From positions 1-48,721 of the forward strand of contig JAZRVH010000008.1 of NCBI GenBank assembly GCA_045598965.1: a stretch of 48,721 nt of DNA. Reading direction: 5' to 3'. The notes under the pieces are model-generated. The model saw only the letters and a program-made list of their open reading frames with translations, was not told where the DNA came from and did not search any database. A program made the position numbers and the translations under genes. This DNA comes from RGIG426 sp045598965 (lineage in GTDB: Bacteria; Bacillota; Clostridia; Oscillospirales; Acutalibacteraceae). Positions 6,667 through 14,778 of this stretch are shown here, piece after piece (within the stretch, counting starts at the first letter, position 1; the number at the start of each line of letters is the position of its first letter).

Positions 6667-6673
6667 TTTATAA

Positions 6674-6715
6674 CGAAAAAAATAAACCGGATACCCAACG
6701 GGTATCCGGTTTATT
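6674..6715 (-). terminator. Terminator of tRNA-Arg
   Basis: AATAAACCGGATACCC / GGGTATCCGGTTTATT hairpin directly after the CCA end; on the minus strand it is followed by a run of T residues. Confidence 0.9.
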
Positions 6716-6792
6716 TGGCGCGCTGGAAGGGATTCGAACCCCCGACCTTTTGGTTCGTAGCCAAACACTCTATCCAGCTGAGCTACCAGCGC
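6716..6792 (-). tRNA. tRNA-Arg (anticodon ACG)
   Basis: Minus-strand cloverleaf of 77 nt. The acceptor is GCGCTGG/CCAGCGC, the D-arm contains GCTCAGCTGGATAGAG, the anticodon stem-loop is TTTGG-CTACGAA-CCAAA and the T-arm is GGGGGTTCGAATCCC. The discriminator is G and CCA is encoded. The ACG anticodon would be deaminated to ICG. Confidence 0.97.
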
Positions 6793-6815
6793 ATCTCTTT
6801 TACAGAGCATTGTCT

Positions 6816-6843
6816 ATTATAACACCATTCCTCCGTTTGTCAA
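6816..6843 (-). promoter_or_regulatory. Promoter of tRNA-Arg
   Basis: On the minus strand TTGACA (complement of 6838-6843) and TATAAT (complement of 6816-6821) are 16 bp apart, about 23 bp upstream of the tRNA. Confidence 0.82.
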
Positions 6844-6882
6844 GCGAATTTATTGAAAATTTTTGGGTTTTTTCGGTTTTGC

Positions 6883-6911
6883 TTGACTTTTTCTGCTTTT
6901 TGCACTATACT
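6883..6911 (+). promoter_or_regulatory. Promoter of the TPP-riboswitch transcript
   Basis: TTGACT (6883-6888), 17 bp, TATACT (6906-6911), ending about 15 bp before the aptamer. Confidence 0.82.
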
Positions 6912-6926
6912 TTTCCTTGTTAAAAA

Positions 6927-7012
6927 CCTGCGAGGGGTGCCGAAAGGCTGAGAGCGGCGTTCTGCCGAAACCCTTGAACCTGATCCGGATTATACCGGCG
7001 GAGGGACGCTTG
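6927..7012 (+). ncRNA. TPP riboswitch (THI element) aptamer
   Basis: The conserved THI-box blocks are all present: GGGGTGCC...GGCTGAGA, ACCCTTGAACCTGATCCGGAT, TATACCGGCGGAGGGA and the closing ACGCTTG. It controls the thiT-type transporter gene downstream through the hairpin at 7040-7068. Confidence 0.96.
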
Positions 7013-7039
7013 AAAACGGATTTTTCCGCTTATGTTTTG

Positions 7040-7068
7040 CTCCTTCCGCACGTGGAAGGAGTCTTTTT
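7040..7068 (+). terminator. TPP-riboswitch expression platform (terminator overlapping the ribosome site)
   Basis: CTCCTTCC (7040-7047) pairs with GGAAGGAG (7054-7061) and is followed by TCTTTTTT. The 3' arm of the stem is also the Shine-Dalgarno of the ATG at 7070. One hairpin could thus both stop transcription and hide the ribosome site. Confidence 0.85.
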
Positions 7069-7069
7069 T

Positions 7070-7915
7070 ATGAAATCAAGTTCCTTATCGCCCCATGTCA
7101 GCACCACCGTCCGGCTGACCGAAACCGCCGTTATGCTTGCTCTCGGCACTGTGCTGAGCCTCGTCAAGCTTATCGACCTGCCCTACGGCGGCAGTGTCAC
7201 CGTCGGACACATGGTTCCGGTTCTTCTTATCGCTTACCGTTACGGGTCAAAATGGGGTGTGTTTTCCGGGCTGGTTTACGGACTTTTACAAATGCTTCTT
7301 GGAATGAAAAATCTGTCCTATGCCACGTCTGTGTGGGCGGGTATCGCCATTGTGGTTCTCGACTATCTCGCCGCTTACTTGTTTTTGGCCGCCGGAGCAT
7401 GGTTCAAAAAATTCGCTTCCCAGCCGATTGCCGTCGTTGTCGGTGCGTTTTGTGCCTGCCTTTGCCGCTATCTCTGTCACGTGATTACCGGTGCAACCGT
7501 CTGGGCGGGGCTTTCCATTCCCTCCGAAACCGCCCTTTCCTTTTCGCTCATCTACAACGCCACCTATATGCTCCCCGAAACCATCGTCACCATGGCGGCG
7601 GCGTTTTACCTCAGCTCCGTGTTGGATTTTTCCAGAGATCGGCTTGCTCCCCGCCACAAAAACGACCGAAAACCCGGATTTTCGTTGCGGGTCATCGGCG
7701 GGTTTTTGGCCGCTGTTACGTTGCTGTTTGACGTGCGGGCAATTTTCTCCCACCTGCAAAATGCAGAAGAAGGCACCTTTTCCGCCGCCGGATTTGCCGA
7801 TGTGCCGTGGGGTCTTGTGGGTGCTGTTACCCTTGTCGGTGTGGTCACATTCGCCATTTTATGGCGGATTTCCTATACAAAGCGTATAATTAACACAAAA
7901 GATAACAACAAGTAA
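7070..7915 (+). CDS. thiT: Energy-coupled thiamine transporter S component, ThiT-like
   Basis: A 281-residue integral membrane protein. The first about 190 residues match the ThiT/YuaJ S-component of ECF transporters: LTETAVMLALGTVLSLVKLIDLPYGGSVT, a GxVYGLLQM segment and a conserved W- and N-rich ligand-site region (YNATYMLPE). About 80 further residues with two additional membrane segments follow, longer than the usual about 190-residue ThiT. It would bind thiamine and partner with an EcfAA'T module not in this window. The ATG at 7070 follows GGAAGGAG, the arm of the riboswitch terminator. Expression should fall when TPP is high. Confidence 0.9.
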   Translation: MKSSSLSPHVSTTVRLTETAVMLALGTVLSLVKLIDLPYGGSVTVGHMVPVLLIAYRYGSKWGVFSGLVYGLLQMLLGMKNLSYATSVWAGIAIVVLDYLAAYLFLAAGAWFKKFASQPIAVVVGAFCACLCRYLCHVITGATVWAGLSIPSETALSFSLIYNATYMLPETIVTMAAAFYLSSVLDFSRDRLAPRHKNDRKPGFSLRVIGGFLAAVTLLFDVRAIFSHLQNAEEGTFSAAGFADVPWGLVGAVTLVGVVTFAILWRISYTKRIINTKDNNK

Positions 7916-7956
7916 ACGAAAATCAACGATTTTACCTAAAACAAGGGGGGGATAGG

Positions 7957-8484
7957 ATGAAAACAACCAAGGTACGCCGCTTAACGGAAGCCGGTGTCAT
8001 TGCCGCCTTATATGCGGGGCTGACACTTCTTTTGCCGGTGGCATCATTCGGCCCGGTTCAGTTTCGCCTATCCGAAATTTTAACCGTTCTGCCCGCCTTT
8101 ACTCCCGCCGCCATCCCGGGACTTACGGTCGGCTGTCTTTTGGCAAACAGCTTCGGGCTTGCGGCAGGTGCCAACCTTGCCGGAGCATGGGATTTGTTTA
8201 TCGGCACGGGAGCCACACTGCTTGCCGCCCTTTGTGCCTATGGCTTACGCCATATCCGCCTAAAATCCGTGCCGGTGTGGTCGGCACTTCCCGCCGTTTT
8301 GTTCAACACGGGACTTGTGGGAGCGGAGCTGTGCTTTACAGTTTTCGGCGGCGAGCCGTCCTCGCTGTGGCTGTGCTTTGCCCAAGTCGGTATCGGCGAA
8401 TTGGTGACCGCCGGCGGGGGAGGTGCCCTTTTGGCGTTTACCCTTTGCCGTACCGGTGCAGAAAAACAGATTTTCGGTAATTAA
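7957..8484 (+). CDS. queT: QueT-family transporter (ECF S component, queuosine precursor)
   Basis: A 175-residue membrane protein with about five hydrophobic segments. The N-terminal pattern RRLTEAGVIAALYAGLTLLL and FGPVQFRLSEILTVLPAF is characteristic of the QueT family, whose members are ECF S components for queuosine precursors such as preQ1. No preQ1-riboswitch-like sequence is seen in the 41-bp gap before it. The ATG at 7957 follows GGGGGG. It probably sits in one transcript with the thiT gene and would then fall under TPP control as well, which is odd for a queuosine gene. Confidence 0.85.
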   Translation: MKTTKVRRLTEAGVIAALYAGLTLLLPVASFGPVQFRLSEILTVLPAFTPAAIPGLTVGCLLANSFGLAAGANLAGAWDLFIGTGATLLAALCAYGLRHIRLKSVPVWSALPAVLFNTGLVGAELCFTVFGGEPSSLWLCFAQVGIGELVTAGGGGALLAFTLCRTGAEKQIFGN

Positions 8485-8515
8485 CCCGTGAAAAACACAA
8501 AAAATGTCCTCTTTG

Positions 8516-8550
8516 AAAAGTCTTTTCTTAAAAAAGGCTTTTCTTTTTTT
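8516..8550 (+). terminator. Intrinsic terminator after queT
   Basis: AAAAGTCTTTT (8516-8526) pairs with AAAAGGCTTTT (8532-8542), followed by CTTTTTTT. An extended -10 (TGTTATACT, 8559-8567) for the next gene lies just after it. Confidence 0.7.
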
Positions 8551-8605
8551 GTAAAGTATGTTATACTTATGAGTTGATAAGGTGAAATAAAGGAGTGTTC
8601 TCTTT

Positions 8606-10159
8606 ATGAAGAAAGCAATCATCATCGGCGGCGGTCCTGCCGGACTTACGGCAGCATACGAGCTGTTGGAAAAAGGTGCCGACCAATATGAAGTGGAAAT
8701 TTGGGAGGAAAGCCAAGTGCTGGGCGGTATTTCCCGCACCGTGCGACACAACGGCAACCGTATGGATATCGGCGGTCACCGCTTTTTCTCTAAAGATGAC
8801 CGTGTAATGCAGTGGTGGAAAGAAATGCTCCCGATGCAAGGGGCACCGTCTTTTGACGATAAACTGCTCGGTCGGGAAAAACCGCTTTCGAAAGATGGCC
8901 CCGACCCGGAAACCACCGACGAAGTTATGCTTTTACGTCAGCGGGTCTCCCGCATCTATTATCACCACAAGTTTTTCGACTATCCTATCAGCATGAAATG
9001 GGAAACCATTCGGAATATGGGCTTTATGACCACGATGAAAGCGGGTTTCAGCTATTTGGCATCCGTGTTCCACAAACGCCCGGAGGATTCGCTGGAAAAC
9101 TTCTATATCAACAGTTTCGGTAAAAAGCTGTATTCGATGTTCTTTGAGGGCTACACCGAAAAGCTGTGGGGACGTCACCCCAGCGAAATTGACGCTTCTT
9201 GGGGTGCCCAGCGAACCAAAGGCCTCTCTATTGCGGGCATTATCAAGGATGTGTTCAAAAAGATTTTCCACATCAAATCGAAAAACGTCAACACCTCGCT
9301 GATTGAGCAATTCATTTACCCGAAATTCGGCCCCGGTCAACTGTGGGAACACGTGGGGGACGAGGTTCAAGCCAAAGGCGGTACTATCGAATTCGGCCGT
9401 CGTGTGGTAGGATTGTCCTTTGACGGCAGTTCCATCACCTCCGTCACATATGAAAAGAACGGCGAAACCTTTACGGAGCCTTGCGACGTGGTCATCTCCT
9501 CGATGCCGCTGAAAGATTTGGTTGCCGGTCTCGGCGAGGATGTTCCCGCCGATGTAAAACGCATTGCCGCCGGTCTTCCTTACCGTGATTTTGTCACGGT
9601 GGGACTTCTTGTCAACCGCTTAAACCTCAAAAACGAAACCGACATTAAAACCCTGAGCAACATCGTGCCCGACTGCTGGATTTACGTACAGGATGAGGGC
9701 GTTAAACTGGGCCGCATTCAGGTGTTTAACAACTGGTCGCCCTATATGGTGAAAGACCCTGCCAACACCGTGTGGATTGGTCTGGAATTCTTCTGCACCG
9801 AAGGTGACGACTTCTGGAATATGGACGAAAACGCCTGTGTGGAGATGGCTGTAAAAGAGCTTCGCTCTATGGGTGTGCTTGAGCGTGACACCGAAATCCT
9901 CGATTTCCACCGTGAACACGTGAAAAAAGCCTATCCTGCCTACTTTGATACCTACGATGAAATCGACACGCTGGTGGATTACTTAAACGGCATTCAGAAC
10001 CTCTATTGCGTGGGTCGTAACGGTCAACACCGCTACAACAATATGGACCACTCCATGGTCACTTCGTTTGAAACCGTCAACGCCCTTCTCTCCGGCTCGT
10101 CTGATCGCTCTCCCATTTGGAACGTCAACACGGAGGAATCCTATCATGAATCCAAATAA
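8606..10159 (+). CDS. FAD-dependent oxidoreductase (amine-oxidase / UDP-galactopyranose-mutase-like)
   Basis: A 517-residue flavoprotein. The N-terminal Rossmann motif IIGGGPAGLTAAYELLEKG binds the ADP part of FAD, and VLGGISRT followed by DIGGHRFFSK is typical of the UDP-galactopyranose mutase/protoporphyrinogen-oxidase-like group of NAD(P)/FAD proteins. EKLWGRHPSEIDASWGAQR lies mid-protein, and the C-terminal FAD region contains YCVGRNGQHRYNNMDHSM. Relatives occur in cell-envelope polysaccharide clusters, but the substrate is not clear here. The next gene overlaps its 3' end by 14 bp, so the two are translationally coupled and probably act together, with a polyprenyl or glycan substrate (inference). 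Confidence 0.85.
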   Translation: MKKAIIIGGGPAGLTAAYELLEKGADQYEVEIWEESQVLGGISRTVRHNGNRMDIGGHRFFSKDDRVMQWWKEMLPMQGAPSFDDKLLGREKPLSKDGPDPETTDEVMLLRQRVSRIYYHHKFFDYPISMKWETIRNMGFMTTMKAGFSYLASVFHKRPEDSLENFYINSFGKKLYSMFFEGYTEKLWGRHPSEIDASWGAQRTKGLSIAGIIKDVFKKIFHIKSKNVNTSLIEQFIYPKFGPGQLWEHVGDEVQAKGGTIEFGRRVVGLSFDGSSITSVTYEKNGETFTEPCDVVISSMPLKDLVAGLGEDVPADVKRIAAGLPYRDFVTVGLLVNRLNLKNETDIKTLSNIVPDCWIYVQDEGVKLGRIQVFNNWSPYMVKDPANTVWIGLEFFCTEGDDFWNMDENACVEMAVKELRSMGVLERDTEILDFHREHVKKAYPAYFDTYDEIDTLVDYLNGIQNLYCVGRNGQHRYNNMDHSMVTSFETVNALLSGSSDRSPIWNVNTEESYHESK

Positions 10160-11729
10160 ATTCAAAAAAGCCTCGCACCTCTTGGGTGCGGGGCTAAGCC
10201 TTATCGCTTTGTTGGCGGTGGTGTATTTTATCGCCTTTCCCGCCCGCAGCTTTTACAATTCCGACTATGCCGACACCCTAACCTGGGCAAAAGCGTCGGT
10301 GGATGCGGGAGCTTTGTTCTCCGGCGATTTTACCTATGCCTGCCTGCTTCCGTTCGGCGGACAGCTTTTGATGATTCCCTTCGTGTGGCTTTTTGGCTAC
10401 TCCTACACCGCCCACGCTTGCGGAATGGTCGTCTTTTTCCTGCTTTTGGCTTTGGCACTGTCCTTCTTTTTCAAAGCATTAGGTGCCAACCCGTTTTGGT
10501 CAGGAGCGTGCCTTTTTTGTATCGTCGGCTCGCTATGCTCCTCGGAAAAACTGCGGGAGGTATACTTTGGGCACATTCTCTATTACAGCCTCGGCGGACT
10601 TTTCTTAATCGTCGGACTGACGCTCTGCCTTTCTCTGAAACGTGACGAGGGCAAAAAAGTCCCGTGGCGTCTGCTCGCCTTAGGACTTTGGTGTGTGTTA
10701 TGTTCCTCCGATGGGCTGACATCCCTTACGCTGTTTATTTTGCCGCTTTGCACCGCTCTCGCTTTTGAACGGCTTTGCGACAAAAACGTGAAATTCTTTT
10801 CTGTCGAAAATTACGAGCGTTCCCAAACCCTTTTGTGCGTCGTAATCTTTTCTATCGGCGGGCTCGGGATTGGAGCCCTACTACGGCATGGGTTTACCGC
10901 CCCTTATCAAGAGGCGTTTTCCACCTTTTCCACCGAAACCGACTGGGCGAACAATCTTCAGTTATTTTTCCCGTCGTATCTATCGCTGTTTACCGGACCG
11001 GTGGAAATGTATCAGCCGTTTACCTCTTTTGCCGGAATTGCGGCGGCATTACGCCTCTTATTTGGTTTACTGACTCTTGTTGCTCCGTTTGTCGCCCTTA
11101 TTTTCTTCAAAAAACTCAACCGTGGCGAAAAATTTCTGGTAATCTCTCATTTTGTCGTTTCCGCCACCATGTTATTTGCGTTTGTGTTCGGACTTTTATC
11201 CAACGCCTCATGGCGGTTATCGCCGATGATTTTTACCTCGTTACTGGTAACCATCTGTCTTGTGCGGCGGTTATCCATTCTCCCGTTTTTCAAACGGTTT
11301 GGCTTGATTCTTCTGGCATTTTGCGTTTTGATTGCGGGACTGGGTCTTTTCGACGTATTCAAAATGAAGCCCGAGCGTTTCGAAGCCGGCAGCAGTGCGG
11401 ATCTTGCCCGATTCTTAGAACGATCCGACTGCACCTACGGCTATGCCTCTTTTTGGAATGCCAACGCCATCACGGTTCTTTCCGGCGAAACCGTTAAATG
11501 CCGCAATATAACCATCGACGAAACCACCGGATTCATCTCGCCAGATTATTATCAGAGCGAACGTGCTTGGTACAAAGGGCAAGGGACACAAGAGCACTAT
11601 TTCCTGCTTCTTTCCGATGCAGAATATGCCACTGCCGACCGGTCACAGCTCTCCCATGCGATTTCCTTTGAAAACTATCACGGTTATGTCCTTGTTCGCC
11701 TTTCATCGGATATGTTTCCGCTGTATTGA
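10146..11729 (+). CDS. Large multi-pass membrane protein, possibly GT-C-like
   Basis: A 527-residue protein with about 11 hydrophobic segments and a soluble C-terminal part from about residue 420. Its overall look, with an early extracytoplasmic Asp in YNSDYADTLTW after TM1, resembles GT-C-fold glycosyltransferases using lipid-linked sugars, but no diagnostic motif was recognised. The start is the ATG at 10146 with GGAGGA 8 bp upstream, inside the end of the flavoprotein gene. The soluble tail (residues 430-527) contains a segment FWNANAITVLSGETVKCRNI. I call it hypothetical; envelope glycan work with its flavoprotein partner is inference. Confidence 0.6.
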   Translation: MNPNKFKKASHLLGAGLSLIALLAVVYFIAFPARSFYNSDYADTLTWAKASVDAGALFSGDFTYACLLPFGGQLLMIPFVWLFGYSYTAHACGMVVFFLLLALALSFFFKALGANPFWSGACLFCIVGSLCSSEKLREVYFGHILYYSLGGLFLIVGLTLCLSLKRDEGKKVPWRLLALGLWCVLCSSDGLTSLTLFILPLCTALAFERLCDKNVKFFSVENYERSQTLLCVVIFSIGGLGIGALLRHGFTAPYQEAFSTFSTETDWANNLQLFFPSYLSLFTGPVEMYQPFTSFAGIAAALRLLFGLLTLVAPFVALIFFKKLNRGEKFLVISHFVVSATMLFAFVFGLLSNASWRLSPMIFTSLLVTICLVRRLSILPFFKRFGLILLAFCVLIAGLGLFDVFKMKPERFEAGSSADLARFLERSDCTYGYASFWNANAITVLSGETVKCRNITIDETTGFISPDYYQSERAWYKGQGTQEHYFLLLSDAEYATADRSQLSHAISFENYHGYVLVRLSSDMFPLY

Positions 11730-11741
11730 GGAGGTTTTTTG

Positions 11742-12230
11742 ATGCCCACGTTAAACATCGTTCTTGTTGAACCGGAAATTCCCCAAAATACCGGCAATAT
11801 CAGCCGTACGTGTGCCGCTACCGGTGCACGGCTTCATTTAGTGGGGCCTATGGGGTTTACGCTGGATGACAAAAAAATGAAACGGGCAGGGCTTGATTAC
11901 TGGAATTTACTGGATATCACCGTTTATGAAAACTGGGAGGAGTTTTGTGCCAAAAACGACGGCCCTCTTTTCTGCTTTTCCACCAAAGCCGCCCACATTC
12001 ACTCGGATATGACGTATCCGGACGGTGCCTATCTCGTGTTTGGACGAGAAACCAAAGGGCTTCCCGAGGAGCTTATTCTTGAAAATCTCGACAGAGCGGT
12101 TCGTCTGCCTATGTTAAATGACGATGCTGCCCGCTCACTCAACCTCTCTAACGCTGTTGCTGTCGGCGTCTACGAAGTTCTCCGTCAATGGGGCTATCCG
12201 TCTCTCCGCATCGGCGGCAAATTTTCTTAA
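11742..12230 (+). CDS. trmL: tRNA (cytidine(34)-2'-O)-methyltransferase TrmL
   Basis: A 162-residue SPOUT-class methyltransferase. The motifs are LVEPEIPQNTGNISRTCAAT, LVFGRETKGLPEELI and the knot-forming LNLSNAVAVGVYEVLRQWG. It would use SAM to 2'-O-methylate the wobble base of tRNA-Leu species. The start is the ATG at 11742 behind GAGGAGG; a TTG three bases upstream is less likely. It begins 12 bp after the membrane protein and closes the plus-strand group. Confidence 0.93.
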   Translation: MPTLNIVLVEPEIPQNTGNISRTCAATGARLHLVGPMGFTLDDKKMKRAGLDYWNLLDITVYENWEEFCAKNDGPLFCFSTKAAHIHSDMTYPDGAYLVFGRETKGLPEELILENLDRAVRLPMLNDDAARSLNLSNAVAVGVYEVLRQWGYPSLRIGGKFS

Positions 12231-12345
12231 CTCCCTTGTGCAGGTGGGATGCCACCGATTATCACGTTTTTAACTCCCTTGTGCAGGTGGGACGCCGCCG
12301 ATTATCACGTTTTTAACTCCCTTGTGTAAGTGGGATGCCGCCGAA
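12231..12345. repeat. Tandem 43-bp repeat, nearly three copies
   Basis: CTCCCTTGTG begins at 12231, 12274 and 12317, an exact 43-bp period. Copies 1 and 2 differ at two positions in the unit; copy 3 is cut short and diverges after GCCGCCGA. Each unit can form a GGTGG/CC(A/G)CC hairpin, with a G-T pair in copy 2. The block directly follows the trmL stop codon. No protein-coding potential is seen. Confidence 0.85.
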
Positions 12346-12392
12346 TAGAACGCCGCAAAACCCCCTGATTTTACACAATTAAAACAAAAAAA

Positions 12393-12424
12393 GGGCAATC
12401 GACTATGGTCGGTTGCCTGTTTTT
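12393..12424 (+). terminator. Intrinsic terminator after trmL and the repeats
   Basis: GGCAATCGAC / GTCGGTTGCC stem (12394-12416) followed by TGTTTTT. Confidence 0.82.
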
Positions 12425-12536
12425 ATGCTCTCTTTTTCAAAAAAAGCCCGTTTTTTGCCCGATTAGGCGGTTTTCCGTATCCGTGGACGCTTTTCGCTCT
12501 TTCGAGGCGTTTTTGCGTGATTTTTACGCATTTACA
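12425..12536. other. Short non-coding spacer
   Basis: No gene, promoter or repeat that I can support is seen; the sequence is GCxx/TTT-rich and lies between two terminators of converging transcription units. Confidence 0.5.
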
Positions 12537-12574
12537 TAAAAATCCCCACACGATTTTCGTGTGGGGATTTTTTT
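12537..12574. terminator. Bidirectional terminator at the end of the rpmH-khpB operon
   Basis: AAAATCCCCACACGA / TCGTGTGGGGATTTT with poly-A and poly-T flanks. It overlaps the stop of khpB and also faces the plus-strand trmL unit. Confidence 0.9.
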
Positions 12575-13553
12575 ACAGGTCGATGCGACCGTACAGTTTA
12601 AGGTCGCTGGCTTCCTCGGCGGCGGAGACGGTTTTCTCCGGCGGGGTAGAGCCATCCGCTTTCGGCAAAGACGAAGAGCGGGAAACAAATTCACGCATAG
12701 GACGGTCGGCGGCGATACTGCCGGAATACCGCATATACACGTCGTTCTCGTCAAACTTCGGAGCGGAGGAACCATGCGGTTTGCCCGAACGGTTACCCGA
12801 ACGATTGCGGTTACCGCCACGGTTGCCGCCACGACGGGCGTTTTTGTTATCCTCGGTCGGGCCGATAATCACGTGGCGGTTGGGCTCTTTGCCCTCGCTC
12901 CACGAGGTAGCACCCTCAATATCCTGCACCGCCGTATGGATAATGCGGCGTTCGTAAGGGTTCATCGGCTCCAGCGTGCGGCGGCGGCCGGTACGTGCCA
13001 CGGCGGACGCATACTTGTGGGCGAGACCGGTCAGAGATTTTTCCCGTTTCTCTCGATAGTTGCCCACGTTAAGGGTTACACGGAAATACTCTTTTTGTTG
13101 GCGATTCGCAACGAGCCCGGTCAAATATTGAAGGGCATCCAGCGTTTCGCCACGGCGGCCGATAATCAAGCCCTCCTGCTCGCCTTCCAAATCAATGCGG
13201 CAACCGTCTTCCGTTTCTTCGACGGTCACGGTGGTGTCACCGGCACCCAGTGCCTCCAAAAGAGAAACGAGGTAGTTTTTTGCCGCCGTCGATGCGACGG
13301 ACAAATCGCCCTCTGCCACCACGGCGGGAGCTTTCGGGGCCTCGTCAGATGTGTCCGAATCGTCCGACTCCTCGTCGGCATCATAGAACACTTTCACAAT
13401 GGCGTTGCCTTTACCAAACAGCCCGAAGGCTTTTTTCGAGGGTTCTTTCACAACCTCGACTTCCAGTTGCTCGGCGGGAATGCCGAGTTCTTTTGCCGCT
13501 TCGGCGATCGCTTCATCGACAGTGGCGGCTTCCTTGGTCAATTCTTTACGCAA
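12573..13553 (-). CDS. khpB: RNA-binding protein KhpB (Jag) with an RGG-like C-terminal tail
   Basis: A 326-residue protein. A Jag-N domain covers residues 1-60 (VDEAIAEAAKELG and KKAFGLFGKGNA) and an acidic linker follows. A KH domain carries the GxxG loop in IIGRRGETLDALQYL, and an R3H domain shows NPYERRIIHTAVQ. KhpB binds RNA and affects cell division and elongation in Firmicutes. Beyond R3H there are about 90 extra residues beginning NARRGGNRGGNRNRSGNRSG, an Arg/Gly-rich stretch not usual in Jag. The TTG at 13553 gives MRKELTKEAAT, has AAAGGAAG at the right distance and matches the family N-terminus; a start further up adds 20 unrelated residues. Confidence 0.9.
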   Translation of the reverse strand: MRKELTKEAATVDEAIAEAAKELGIPAEQLEVEVVKEPSKKAFGLFGKGNAIVKVFYDADEESDDSDTSDEAPKAPAVVAEGDLSVASTAAKNYLVSLLEALGAGDTTVTVEETEDGCRIDLEGEQEGLIIGRRGETLDALQYLTGLVANRQQKEYFRVTLNVGNYREKREKSLTGLAHKYASAVARTGRRRTLEPMNPYERRIIHTAVQDIEGATSWSEGKEPNRHVIIGPTEDNKNARRGGNRGGNRNRSGNRSGKPHGSSAPKFDENDVYMRYSGSIAADRPMREFVSRSSSLPKADGSTPPEKTVSAAEEASDLKLYGRIDL

Positions 13554-13643
13554 ATCCAGTCTTCCTTTCTTGTCGGGGAAAGGAGCGTCAATCCCCGATT
13601 TATAAACGCACACACGAATCGTGTGCGACGATTTTCACGGGGG

Positions 13644-14747
13644 TTATTTGCCGGAAAGCTCATCCGGTGTCACGTCACCGAGCTCTTTAACATCCGGCTT
13701 GTTTTCCACGTCGGGGGCGTTTTCCGCCGCATCCTGACGTTTCCGTGCCTCTGCAAGGCGTTTTTTATCGGCGGCACGCTGTTTGCGGGCGGCCTGATAC
13801 TCGATTTCCGCCTGCTCACGGGCTTTGGCGGGATCGTAGATTTTGTAGAGAACAAGAGTTTGCAGCACACCGATAAGGCTTGATGCCACCCAGTACACAC
13901 TAACACCGGCAGGGAAGGTGAAGCCGATAATCAGCGAAAACACCGGCATACCGTACATCATGGCGTTGGTACAGCCCTGGGCCTGCTGCATCTCGTTAGA
14001 GGCTTTGGTGGCACGTTTTGTAAAGTGCATCGTCACCATCGTCATCAAAAGCTGAGAAAAACCGGCGAATACCGGCAACAGCCACAAAAGCGAAATGTCT
14101 TTGACACCGCCACGCCACGGGTTTTCCAGCAGGGAATAGTGACCGAACACGGTGAATTCCTTTTTGGTCTCCGCCATTTCGTCGTAGTATTTCAAAGCGG
14201 AGGTTTTGTCCTGACCCTCAACGCCTTCAATGGCTTTCAGGATATCGGCTTTGTTTTCTTCCAAATGGTTAAGCATACGGAACTCGCCGTAATACCCACG
14301 CATATCTTTTTCGGCGAATTTATTTTCGTTGACCTCATCCTTTTGGAGGGTCGAGGCGGAAATCGCCGCCGAAACCACCGGCTCCGGAATGCGGATTAAG
14401 TAGTTAAGCGGGGAATAAATAACGGCGATAACACCGAACAGAACAATCATAGTCACGATAGACGGCAGACAGCCTCCGAATTGGCTGACGCCCTCTTTTT
14501 CGTACAGCTCCTGCTGTTTTTGCATGAGCTTTTGCTGGTCTTTGGCGTATTTTTTTTGGATACGCTCAAGACGAGGTGCCAAGCGGGCACGGTCCATCTG
14601 GCTCTTTTGGTTTTTAAGAGAGAGAGGGAACAAGAGGATACGAGTGATGAGTGTAAACAGGAAAATTGTCAAAAAATAGTTATGAAAGCCGATGTATTCA
14701 TATACGAGCCACATCAGCCAACCGAGCGGTTTCGCTAAAAGTCCCAT
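13644..14747 (-). CDS. yidC: Membrane protein insertase YidC/Oxa1
   Basis: A 367-residue insertase that inserts and folds inner-membrane proteins with or without SecYEG. Five hydrophobic segments are visible. The Oxa1 core has TRILLFPLSLKNQKSQ with the hydrophilic-groove Arg, then the coiled coil (RLERIQKKYAKDQQKLMQKQ) and TFPAGVSVYWVASSLIGVLQTL near the end. A longer than usual extracytoplasmic loop (about residues 130-215) and a charged tail (REQAEIEYQAARKQRAADKKR) are present. There is no cleavable lipoprotein signal. It sits between yidD and khpB as usual. Confidence 0.95.
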   Translation of the reverse strand: MGLLAKPLGWLMWLVYEYIGFHNYFLTIFLFTLITRILLFPLSLKNQKSQMDRARLAPRLERIQKKYAKDQQKLMQKQQELYEKEGVSQFGGCLPSIVTMIVLFGVIAVIYSPLNYLIRIPEPVVSAAISASTLQKDEVNENKFAEKDMRGYYGEFRMLNHLEENKADILKAIEGVEGQDKTSALKYYDEMAETKKEFTVFGHYSLLENPWRGGVKDISLLWLLPVFAGFSQLLMTMVTMHFTKRATKASNEMQQAQGCTNAMMYGMPVFSLIIGFTFPAGVSVYWVASSLIGVLQTLVLYKIYDPAKAREQAEIEYQAARKQRAADKKRLAEARKRQDAAENAPDVENKPDVKELGDVTPDELSGK

Positions 14748-14778
14748 AAATGAGCGTCCTCTCTGTATGATTCAAATT

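Noticed and set aside
7916..7956. Possible preQ1 riboswitch before queT
   Set aside because: The gap is only 41 bp and shows neither the preQ1-I hairpin nor the A-rich tail.
12231..12345. CRISPR array
   Set aside because: The 43-bp units adjoin each other with no unique spacers and no cas genes are present.
12561..13883. 440-residue plus-strand open frame over khpB and yidC
   Set aside because: It runs through the terminator and two recognised genes on the other strand and has no domain.
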